From Scortum barcoo (taxonomy: Eukaryota > Chordata > Actinopteri > Centrarchiformes > Terapontidae), in contig CM041536.1 of the NCBI GenBank assembly GCA_023238725.1, forward strand, positions 14,539,271 to 14,603,270: 64,000 bases of DNA. Direction: 5' to 3'. This document shows, piece by piece, positions 1 through 9,500 of this stretch (position 1 is the first letter of the stretch; the number at the start of each line of letters is the position of its first letter). Position numbers and translations under genes: made by a program. The notes under the pieces are model-generated. The model ran no database searches. It had not been told where the DNA came from and was given only the letters and a program-made list of their open reading frames with translations.

Positions 1-117
1 CCTATCCCTTTTAAATTAAAGTTCATTATTAATTAAGGTAGACCTTGGTAAGTTGAGCTTCTTTCATGTAAATGGAAAATGTTTTTTAACGTCAGCTTTT
101 ATGCTTTTGCTTTACAG

Positions 118-364
118 ACAGGGGAGACTGGCAGAGGGACCGCAAATATAGTTACCCAGGCAACAGCAACCAGTCGTGGCAGGGTGAGCGACATCATCCG
201 TACGACCCACATCGCTACAAGGATCACTACGGTGATCGACGGTCACATGGAGACTCTTACCGCAGCTCAGGCAGTTACCGCAACAACAGCTCCCCTCGAA
301 AAAGGCCATATGACCAGTACAGCAATGACCGGGACCACAGGGGGCACAGACCCTATTATGACAG
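118..364 (+). CDS. chd2: chd2 penultimate coding exon
   Basis: An AG acceptor after a T-rich tract precedes position 118; a second AG three bases downstream would start the exon at 122 and change the first codons only. The coding frame has GAC of DWQRDR at 126-128 and runs open to a donor (AG|gtgaga) at 365. The exon ends two bases into a codon, which is completed by the next exon as Arg. Longer-looking ORFs in other frames here are shadows. The 5' boundary is certain only to those few bases. Confidence 0.85.
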
Positions 365-752
365 GTGAGAGCTCCTGGAAACTACAGACACGGTTTATTT
401 TTGTTTAAACATCAGGGAACTACTGTGTAATACTGCAGGTTTTAAAAAAGCTATATTATATTTCAGGCATCCAGACCCCAAAAGAAGACGCTCTGATGAA
501 TTCCGTCCCAACTACCACCAGGGAAGAGAAGGCCCTCTTCAGGACTTCAGGAGGATGCCAGAGCACAGGCCGACAGGTCCCTCCGGGCCAGAGCACTATA
601 GCAGGCCCTTCCACCCTGACAAACCTCCTCCGCTGCTGGACCCTCGCTCCCCGCAGGCTCAGAAATCCCCCCAGGACTCCCGCTCTCCGCCCGAACGGCC
701 TGTAGAGCCGAACGTCGCGGCAGATCCGAACTGGAACAACAGGAAAACATAA
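118..752 (+). CDS. chd2: chd2, C-terminal end only (two last coding exons)
   Basis: Partial gene entering from the left. CHD2 is a nuclear ATP-dependent chromatin remodeller with chromodomains, a SNF2-type ATPase and a DNA-binding region. Only the low-complexity tail lies here. Spliced exons 118-364 and 467-752 give about 176 residues ending in TAA at 750-752. The tail is rich in Arg, Asp, Tyr, His, Pro and Asn, with blocks DWQRDRKYSYPGN, SPRKRPYDQYSNDRDHRG, DPKRRRSDEFRPNYH, QKSPQDSRSPPERPVEP and the terminus DPNWNNRKT. These correspond to the C terminus of the CHD1/CHD2 pair. Paralogue choice rests on the neighbouring rgma, which is next to CHD2 in human, and on the match of the tail as I remember it. 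CHD1 is the alternative. The genes converge tail to tail. All chromodomain and ATPase exons lie outside the window. Confidence 0.9.
467..752 (+). CDS. chd2: chd2 last coding exon
   Basis: A polypyrimidine-AG acceptor (atatttcag) ends at 466. The first base completes the Arg codon split by the 102-bp intron 365-466. The exon encodes HPDPKRRRSDEF, then a His/Arg/Pro-rich stretch and the conserved end NWNNRKT, and stops with TAA at 750-752. Frame and phase agree with the preceding exon. Confidence 0.9.
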
Positions 753-1200
753 AGCGTGCCGCTGCCGGCCAATAAGCTGGTCTGGGTGTTTGGTCCAGGG
801 TCAAAGCCACACGCTGCTGATGGACAAGTCTGGACTCACCATTCATAAGCTCACAGTTGGAAAGGGAATCAATGTGTACCCTCTTTACCAGCAAAACTAT
901 TTTTCCCCACCCACACCCCCAGTGACTGTGGCCGTCAAGGACTTATTTCCTTCTGTCATCTTAATGATGAAGGAAAAAAAACTTTAAAAAAGCATCTTTA
1001 TTTAAATGAATTGACTCAATCAGTAAACCATGACTAAGACTGAGTGGAGCACTGATTGATGCTTAGTCCCATGGACTATTATCTAAGGAGAATTTAGGAT
1101 ACATGAACTGATGACTGATCTCAATCCTAAAAGTGCCTGAAGGTTTTGGCCTTTCTGAACGGTAAATGTACGGGATTATTCCCAGAGGAAGCATGGATGT

Positions 1201-1231
<31 letters not shown>

Positions 1232-2465
1232 AGCTTCAAGTCTTGCAAATGATGTCATTTAGAAGAATTCAGTACAAAAGAATGTGTAATGTGTTTTTCA
1301 TCTGCACCTTCGAAGATATATTTATCTTGAACACGTAGCTGAACTGAATCACGCAGCGTAACCACGTGGGTTGAAACGGCGACGCAGATGGGACGGCCTA
1401 AGTCTTTGGAAAATCAAATGATCAATCAAGCCAATATGTTTCCTCTCACCCCTCAACTAAAAAAAAAGTTAGAAATGGTTTTAGCAAATTCATATTTCTC
1501 ATATGTACAAATAATCATTCTTTCTGTAATTGTATCGCTATGTAAAAAATCATTGCAATCCTCTTGCCTCGTTCACTTTAACCACTTTTCCTCTCAGTAG
1601 GCCCAAATGAAATGGAAGCTCTGTAAGCAGTATTTATTACAACAGCTTGTGCAAAGGTTCATAACACTATGACTTCATCAGTCTTTTATCTTTGCCTTTC
1701 AGTATTACGATTGTTAAAAAAAGGTACTTAAGTGTAGTTCCATTAATTCACCCATCTGTCCACCTACTGTATGTAAGTACTCAATTATGTCTGAAAATAC
1801 TACGTGTATTAATACAAAACTTTTTCTTTCCTAATCTCTGGTTTACCAATATTTCTGATTCACGGACGGTGGTGTCGTCACTGGTAGGTTGTTTAAACGT
1901 CATCAGGAAGTCACTGACATTTCGTCATGTTTATCATCTTTGGTCACTTTTCCCATGTGCCAAATCTGTCCCCGCTCTGGCCCTCATAGTTTTGTTTTTT
2001 TATGCTTCTCCATTTGTGCCTTATTTATGTGTGTATTATCAAACTGTATGTTGGTTCATGGACAGTACTTACCACAGGCAGAATGTGTAGTATTACAGTC
2101 ACACTTTTAAGGAAATTGCTCTGAATGACTAAATGGCAATTGGGTGAGAGCTGGTGAAGGGATCATGTATTCTGGTAATCATCGTGTGGTTCTGTGATTT
2201 CCAATAGAGGTGATGAATTTGAGGGGAAAAAAATACAAGCGCAAATATACAGAAATGGTGTGTGTTTCGTCCAGGGCACTTAACAGACCTGTTACAGCGA
2301 ACAGCCAGCACATCTTTTCTTCCACATTAAGCAAGCTACAGTTCTGTATCATATGTTCTTTAAGAAAGTCTAAATAATTTATATTTGTGACAAAACCACT
2401 CTTCGTGAGAAATGTGCTGTACATATGTTTGGACATATGTAATAAACTTTGTTACACAATGGAAG
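753..2465 (+). other. chd2: chd2 3' UTR
   Basis: Non-coding stretch after the chd2 stop, AT-rich, with a T homopolymer at 1205-1231. The first AATAAA on this strand after the stop is at 2441-2446 and is followed by a TG-rich stretch, so the UTR most likely ends about 2460. A longer isoform cannot be excluded. Short ORFs here show no recognisable protein. Confidence 0.65.
2441..2446 (+). terminator. chd2: chd2 polyadenylation signal AATAAA
   Basis: Canonical AATAAA, the first on the plus strand downstream of the chd2 stop, with a GTTTGTCTTT-type GU-rich element about 20 bases further on. Confidence 0.6.
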
Positions 2466-3074
2466 TTTGTCTTTAGTTTCCTCATGGCTCACTTGATTCA
2501 AAACTACCTGATGAATGCATTTTCTTCCTGATGTTCACATTTGTAACATTTATCTTATCCTAGAACATTTTTGCATTAATAACTAAAATGTGAAATAGTA
2601 GAATTTTGGTGAGTTTAAAAGAAAAAAATTTGAATTTCAATTTGTAGTTTTTGGAGATGTTAAAGGTAAAAATGATTCTCACTAAGAACTGCTATATCCC
2701 TCCTTAACTCCTTTATGGGGTAAATGAAGGCTCAAACAGCATATATTGATGCTGTCAAGATAATTGTATACATAAACATTCCTCTTGCAGGCTGTAATTT
2801 ACTGAATTGTATATAATCCTGGATTTAATGTCAAGTGTACATGAAGCTGTATTGCTATTGGCTGATTCAGTGCATGAGGGTGGGCTCTGGATAGACTTTC
2901 ATTAATTTGGTTGTCTGCACTGAAGAGTCACTTCAGTTTTATACATAACTTAAGCTGTACTTTCTATTACAAAGTTTTGGACTTATAGGTGAAAGTTTGA
3001 TTGTTCTTGAGATTAAAAAAAAAAAAAAATCTGCTCAGCTTCATCTCTACATCTGTACAGCAGGGGGCAGTGAA
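2466..3074. other. chd2-rgma intergenic spacer
   Basis: AT-rich sequence between the two convergent genes, with an A-run near 3015. No exon or RNA gene is apparent. It could hold the end of a longer chd2 3' UTR. Confidence 0.5.
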
Positions 3075-3483
3075 ACATCACAAACATCCATCCATCCATC
3101 CATTTTCCTAACCCATTTTATCCTGAGAACACAGGGTCACGGGTGCTGGAGCCTGTCCCAGCTATCTTTGGGCAAGAGGCAGGCAGGTACACCCTGGATT
3201 GGACGCCAGTCAATCATCGCAGGGCTAACACAGATGACAGACAACCATCTCACAATCACACACCTAGGGGCAATTTAGACTTATCAATTAACCTAACCTG
3301 CATGTCTTTGGACTGTGGGAGGAAGCTGGAGTACCCAGAGAGAACCCACGCAGGCACTAGGAGAACATGCAAACTCCACACAGAAGGGGCCTGCCTCAAC
3401 CAGGGATTCCAGAACCCAGAACCCTCTTGCTGTGAGGCAACAGTGCTAACCACCACACCACTGTGCTGCCCCACATCACAAAC
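3075..3483 (-). mobile_element. V-SINE/DANA-type tRNA-derived SINE with target-site duplication
   Basis: A 387-bp element (3086-3472) flanked by perfect 11-bp direct repeats ACATCACAAAC at 3075-3085 and 3473-3483, which are a target-site duplication. Read on the minus strand it begins with a tRNA-like head: a box A-like TGGTTAGCACTG within 3441-3453 and a degenerate box B at 3403-3417. It continues with the segment that is strongly conserved in fish SINEs (GGAGTTTGCATGTTCTCC, CCACAGTCCAAAGACATGCA) and ends in a (GGAT)n tail at 3086-3102. The layout matches the V-SINE superfamily, to which zebrafish DANA belongs. Subfamily is not assigned. ORFs inside it are not genes. Confidence 0.8.
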
Positions 3484-3555
3484 AGTTACAAGAAAATACA
3501 AGATGATTTTCAAAAAATGCTCACAGCAACAAAAATGAGACAAGGGGGCACCTCA

Positions 3556-5833
3556 TTAACAAGACATTTTCTTTTATTCAATAAATAATTTACATTATAA
3601 ACAGCTGGCGTGTGGCACAACATTTGCTTTACATACAAACACAGTTTGATCTTTCTGGCATTTCCTATTCAGCTATTTTTTAATAATCTTTTTAACCAGT
3701 ACATGTCTGAGAGAATTTCAAACAGAATAAGAGCAAAATGAAAAAGAAAAAATAAAGTGCTTGAAACTCAAAAACATGAACACCCCAGAACGATTTCCTA
3801 CATTCCCTTTCTAGATAAGGTGGGCTGCATTTAGGAGGTCTTATTTGATCATAAAGTGATGATGTCCAGCAGTTTGCCACTGAGTATACTGCATTTAGCA
3901 AAGAAAGTTTTGTTCTGTGGTGTTCAAGTTTCTGCAAAAATCCCTTTTCAAATAACAAAAAACAAAAAAAAACAAAACAAAAAAAAAAGTTTACAGTTCA
4001 CATTCACCAAAACATCTGATGTACAAAAATTGGAGTGATAAATTCAAAACACAACTGTTAATATACAAACTCAACAACTCACAAAACATATGTACAATCT
4101 CACATTACACGTGTAGAACCATATACTGTAAAACTCACAATACAAATTACATCTATTAACACAAGATTCAACATTACAATCATTTGTTTGTGTGATTTTT
4201 TTTTTTTTGTTGCTGCACCAATACATATTCCAAATAGCAGTAGTAAGGCCTGCCAAATACTTCAGTGTAAAGGATAAATGACTGTAAAACTGTGCCCGAG
4301 TAGTAACAGGAGTCTACAGGGATGACTTACACATTACCAGATACTGCAGCCGAGAGCCAAAGTTCAAATGGAAACCTCTCAAAGCAAGGAGTGCTATCGT
4401 GAAAACGCAAGAAAAGCAAAAGTGAGACCGCGAAAACAAAAACAAACGCTGCTTTTTAAAAATGTGTTACTGTCACTTCTGTGCGCGACGTAAACTCACC
4501 CACAAAAGTTATATACAACTAGGAATCCCCCTGTGACTCGTTTAAGACTGTAAGATGAAGATTCAGTTGTTGGGGGAGGTGTTGGCACGAGGGCTTGTTC
4601 TTTGGCAATGACTTAAGCCATGAAATCACGTCTACAGACATATGCTTATCATTTACGCTCTCAGCCGCAGCCAGGTCAGCATGCTGGTAGTCAATAAAAT
4701 GCTAAACTGACTAGAGGTGACGTCTTTACAGCTAGTACTAATGGTATCTGCAGCCTTGCTGGCGACAATGGAGTTGAATTCACAAAATGCCATCAAAGAG
4801 GTATGGCAGCTTGAGTGTTGAGTGCCCTTTAACTAAAAGGTGGTTTCTCGATAGCTACATTCACATTACAGACTTAAAAATACAAACACTGTGTGATGAA
4901 ACCATGGAGTTAGCGGCTGAATGACGTACAGATGAGGAGAGATTATTTTTATCAGCTCCCTGTTGGGATTCGCTACTTGGCTGATAAGAGTCCGTTTTAG
5001 CAGACTGTGGAGCGCCTCGTCTTTTTCCTATTTCAGAAATTTTGGGTGCAACACAAAAAGACGTGGGAGCCATTTCTCCCACTGGAGGTTTGTCATCTCA
5101 TTTCTGGGAACTCCTGCACCCACAAACACACCAAAATTAACCACAGACGCTGGATCCTGCACACACATTGTACTAATGTACAGGCACACACACGCACACA
5201 CACGACCTAACAATATGACCCATTAATCTCCACGGCAGACAACTGGAGACGCTGCTCTGACATCCTTTTGGCTGAGTGCTTCCTCCAAAAGGCTCAGGCT
5301 TTTCCAAAGCTGGAAACTAATCAAACATAGAGCTGCTTCTGGCCTTAGGTTAACAAAAGCCCCTGTCAGGTCCTCTCGCTTCGCCACATGAGCCACAGAG
5401 AGCTTCACTGGCTTGGCACCAATGAGGGGATCAGGGGAAGGAGGATCAGCAAACTCCTCTTTCTGCAAAAGATCATCTTGTCCGGCTTCCCATAGGCATG
5501 CAGCCCCAGTGAGAATGTGGGATTTAATCCCAGGTGGATATCCTGAGCTCCGGAGTAGCTGGGCTCTCTCACCGCTGCTCCCTTCAAAGACCAATCCTCA
5601 GGAGCAGCTAAATGCATGCGATGATAGGTGGGAGCGCGGGGGACTCGCCCCGTCATTAGACTGAAGACACGACAATACGACTAAAATGAGACTGGCGAGC
5701 CACCGGTCACGCCGCAGATCCAGAGCGGGAGAGAGGAGGGCTGATGTAGGACACAGCGATGCTACGCTAACACTCACTGACAGATACACCATGAGGATAC
5801 GGTTGTAGTAAAAAAAAAAAATTAAAAAACGGA
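3556..5833 (-). other. rgma: rgma 3' UTR
   Basis: About 2.3 kb between the rgma stop and its likely poly(A) signal. No competing ORF is convincing. It contains an A-rich run at 3956-3990, a T-run at 4198-4208 and a short CA tract near 5160-5205. Confidence 0.6.
3573..3578 (-). terminator. rgma: rgma polyadenylation signal AATAAA
   Basis: AATAAA on the minus strand (TTTATT at 3573-3578 on plus), followed in the minus direction by a GU-rich stretch (plus 3515-3545). It gives a cleavage site near 3555 and ends the rgma transcript about 1.1 kb from the chd2 poly(A) signal. Confidence 0.6.
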
Positions 5834-6547
5834 CTATAGATGAACTGTGCAACACTCAAGCAACAGTAAAACAGCGAGGAGGTTGAGGATGAAGAGTGAA
5901 AGGAAACCTTTGCCGCTCTGTGCTGCATTGCTCATAATAGCATCCTTTTCAAAGATGTGGTACCTCTTGCTGTTTGAGTGGAGCATTTTTACATCCTCGA
6001 AGGCATAGTAGGCTGCCATGGTGAAGTTTATGTCCCCAGAGGAGAGGAGGTCAAACACACAGGACTGAAAGTACATGTCCTCCACCGGGAGCCGCTCTTT
6101 GCACTTGGCCTTGGCGGACTGGTAGGTAAAGGCCTGCGCCTGCCGGTGCCGCCCCTGGTCCTCCCTCGCGCTGTGGGCCTCTGCCGCTCGAGCCCTGAAG
6201 TTCCTGAAGTTGATGCGCTGGTTGGCGGGGCAGCCATGAAGACACAGGTACAAGTCCTGGTTATCGCCTTCCTCCACAGAGTTCACAACTTCCTCCGGCA
6301 TCCGCACGGCGATGAAGGTAAGGTACCGGCCGACCTGCCGGACCACGATGGCGGTTGTTCCGATGTACCTGGCCTGGATCTCCACGTGCTGCCCGGGAAC
6401 CTTCTCCACCACGCGGAGAGTGTTTGCTCCGTGTCGGTCCCCACCGTTCTTGGAGCCGTCTGCAAATGCAGCTGGCAGCTCATCTGCCTCGGCATGGTAC
6501 ATCTTCTGGTCCACACATTCTTGGAAATTCTTAAAGATGATTGTCAG
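5834..6547 (-). CDS. rgma: rgma coding exon 4 (vWF-D remainder and GPI signal)
   Basis: Starts after a minus-strand acceptor (cctctgcag, plus 6548-6556) exactly in phase 0 with LTIIFKNFQECVDQK, and stops with TAA at 5836-5834. It encodes residues 218-454 (237 codons). The block DELPAAFADGSKNGGDRHGAN, then HVEIQARYIGTT, VRQVGRYLTF and VRMPEEVVN, is characteristic of RGMA, as is LPVEDMYFQSCVFDLL near the end. The C terminus (FLSLFILNLLAVLLLLECC) is a hydrophobic GPI-attachment signal; a plausible omega site lies in the preceding SNAAQSGKG. An antisense ORF over this exon is a shadow. Confidence 0.95.
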   Translation of the reverse strand: MTIIFKNFQECVDQKMYHAEADELPAAFADGSKNGGDRHGANTLRVVEKVPGQHVEIQARYIGTTAIVVRQVGRYLTFIAVRMPEEVVNSVEEGDNQDLYLCLHGCPANQRINFRNFRARAAEAHSAREDQGRHRQAQAFTYQSAKAKCKERLPVEDMYFQSCVFDLLSSGDINFTMAAYYAFEDVKMLHSNSKRYHIFEKDAIMSNAAQSGKGFLSLFILNLLAVLLLLECCTVHL

Positions 6548-9500
6548 CTGCAGAGGACAAACAAAACAAAAAAAACAAAACAAAAAAAAAGCTCATTAAT
6601 GCTCAGCATGAAAAACATTTCACAGTCATGAGTTGCTTGTTTACAGAATCCTTGCAAAGTGCAGTGAATGTAAAGGATTTTTTAAAAAGGGAAGTACTTA
6701 TACTTTTGCATTAAAAACAAGTTTGTGCAATGTGTGCCATCCACCCCACCACCCCACTAAAGTGTCACATTTCAGCACTGGCTCAACATGGGGGAGGCCA
6801 AGGTAAACGCCCTCAAAAAACATGAGTCCCGGCCATGTAAAATCAGGCCTCAGTTTGCAGACACAAAGACGATCCATTCATAGCGCTGAAAAACCTGCCT
6901 GTGAACCCCAGAACTATGCTCCAGGGAGTGGCGTCGGGCCAGGACAGAGCGATATACTCTGCGGCTAATTAAGTGAGACTGGTCAGGGCTCTGCAAGCTT
7001 GGTTTCATCAGGACACCAATGAGCCATTGTCAGGGCAGTGATACCAGGACAGCCTGGGGGACTCTGATGTCCGCTGGTCTGGGACGGAGGACAGGGGGAG
7101 TCTACAGAACACCCTATTAGGCCTGACAATTCATCTGCTGCGCCAGTTCTGTCTCAGTCCCCTCTTCCCTCGGCTAACACTTCCCCACCTACATTAACTT
7201 CTGTCCCCCCCCACCCCGGTTCATTTCTTAAGCTTTTAATGAAAACAAACAAGAAAAATGCCTCTATTATCCCTCCATCAGAGAGAAGATGGAAATAACC
7301 AGGCAGATTTATTTGCTGCAGCAAGAGCAATGCAGCAAACACAGAGCTCTGCACAGGCAGATCTTTTACCAGAGGGGCCTTGTTTGCACAGGTGGCACTG
7401 GCTGCTGCCTTGTTTTCCCTTTGTCCAGAATCAAGATCTTAAAAAAAGCTGTCTCATTTGCTTCCAAGAACTGCAATGTGAAAATGCCTTTACTTGAAAA
7501 GCTGAAAAAACCCCACAAATGCTTAATAGAGTATCATTAAGAAGCTTGATTACAGAAAATTAGACTTTCTACGAACGTGATTAAGGACAAAGTCCTCTTG
7601 TACCTCAGTCGAAATCCTTCAGTTATGATACCCTGCAATGTGGCTGAAGTCCAATCATTGCTGTCAAAACTTTGCCAAATCTGGACCAGTTCTAAGTGAA
7701 CTTACCAGCTACAAATACTCCTACTTCTTTGTTTTTGATCTCAAGTTCTACTGAAAGCTATTTCAGGGACAGCCATCCAAACTAACCAATGTACCATTAA
7801 ACAAAACAACAATAACGAGGAATGCACTGCTGATAAAGCCATGAAAGAAAATATCCCATAATGTAGAGAAAATATCTTCAGTTCTGTGCAGACACAACAG
7901 CTTTTCAATGTAATGTGCTCAGTATGGACCACACTGTAAGCAGGGCAAACATCAGCCCAAGCTGTACACTGTGAAAAGTGAAAATGGAGCCTTGTGTTAA
8001 CATTTGACACAGCACTGCTGCTATAACACTAACATATCATTTATAAAGCTTATCAAGATCTTTGCAATTGAGCTGGAGTTTGGTTAGTGTTTGGATGAGC
8101 TCCATAAGGACAGATAAAGAAACCCAAAGCAAAGAGTCCAAAGTTTGTCAGAAAAGCCGTTCTCATAATCAGACCGCATAAAAGAAGAAACTCGAGCACA
8201 CACAAATATGGACAGCGAGATGTTGCGATGGACATTTATGGAACCAGTACTAACAGAAAACGTAGCTACAACCAAGTAACATCACATTCCAAGCAAAAAT
8301 GCCAAATTTTGCTGTCAGAATTTGCTACGTTTCTTGTCTTATGCGAGGAAAAAAAAGAATCTTTCTAGGTAGAATATAGTAGGATGTTTTTGTTTTGTTT
8401 TGTTTTTTACTATTTTTGGAAAAACTGACAATGGAGAAAATAATCAATGAATTAATGGAAATAACTGTTAGATGCAGCCCTGGTTGACTTACTATTCCAT
8501 TATTAGTCAGTCATTCTTGTAAGTAGGCCATGTTAACATGCATTTCGGACGAGTGAAAAGGATCCCCACCTTGCTTGTGGCGGTGGCCAACGAACCCGGC
8601 ACTACTGGAGTGTTAGTCACCTGGACGGACAGGTATCTGTTGTGGATGAGCGGCCAGGCTCCCTCCACCTTGCACGTCTGGAAGTCCTCACCAAAGGTTC
8701 GCAGGTGCGGGTCTCCAAAGAAGCCACAGTAGGTGTAGTTGGGTGCCGCCGTGTTGCGTGGAAGACTGCGCTCATAGTGGCACACTTCCGGGCCATCGGA
8801 GTGCTCCTGGCTGTCAGGTCAGGAGCGGCGGCGGGGGCGGAGGAGGAAGCGGGGTGCGGGCACGCGGTTGGGATGTGGGCCCCTCCTTGGAGCAGTTGTG
8901 CTGGCTCATTAGATCCTCTATGCCATGCTGGGCCGAGTGGTACGCCAAGTCGCCCCTGCAGGTACGCGCGGTCCGGCGTACGCAGCTGTTGTACGCTCGC
9001 AGCGCCGTGCAGAACTCCTCCTCTGGCCCAGAGTTCGAGGTGGAGGCCCAGAATTCGGAGTTACACTTGAGGATCTTGCACTGCAGACTCACTGTCAGGG
9101 AGGAGCACGATACAGTTTGAACAAAAAGAAGCAAACCACAGGCCACCATGTCATCTAGAAACACGATCCTAACAAGTGCACAGATAGAGCTATACTTATA
9201 CTTATACTATACTGTTATTGATGATAATTTAAAGCACACAGTATTACATCAAACTGAATTTAAAGTAGAATAATCAAGAACATTTCCATGGCACCTAATG
9301 TTGATAACCAACACAGCCATTTGCCTTACTTTTCTTGCCAACTACATAACAAATTATACATATTTTAACAACAACAAAGCAGTAATTCTTCTCTTAAGCC
9401 ACATATTCTATCATATAGAAGGCATCTGATCACATTTTTAAAAAACACTTCAATGCAAGAGAAAAAGAAGAGAAAGGGAAACCAACACAGTATGTTGCTG

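Noticed and set aside
3086..3472. 131- and 95-codon ORFs
   Set aside because: They lie inside the V-SINE and read repeat sequence.
5978..6631. 217-codon plus-strand ORF
   Set aside because: Antisense shadow of rgma exon 4, whose minus-strand protein is clearly conserved.
8780..8870. A mini-intron or programmed frameshift explaining the exon 3 break
   Set aside because: The only nearby gt...ag pair would remove about 53 bases, too short for a vertebrate intron, and joins the wrong frame. No slippery-site context is apparent.
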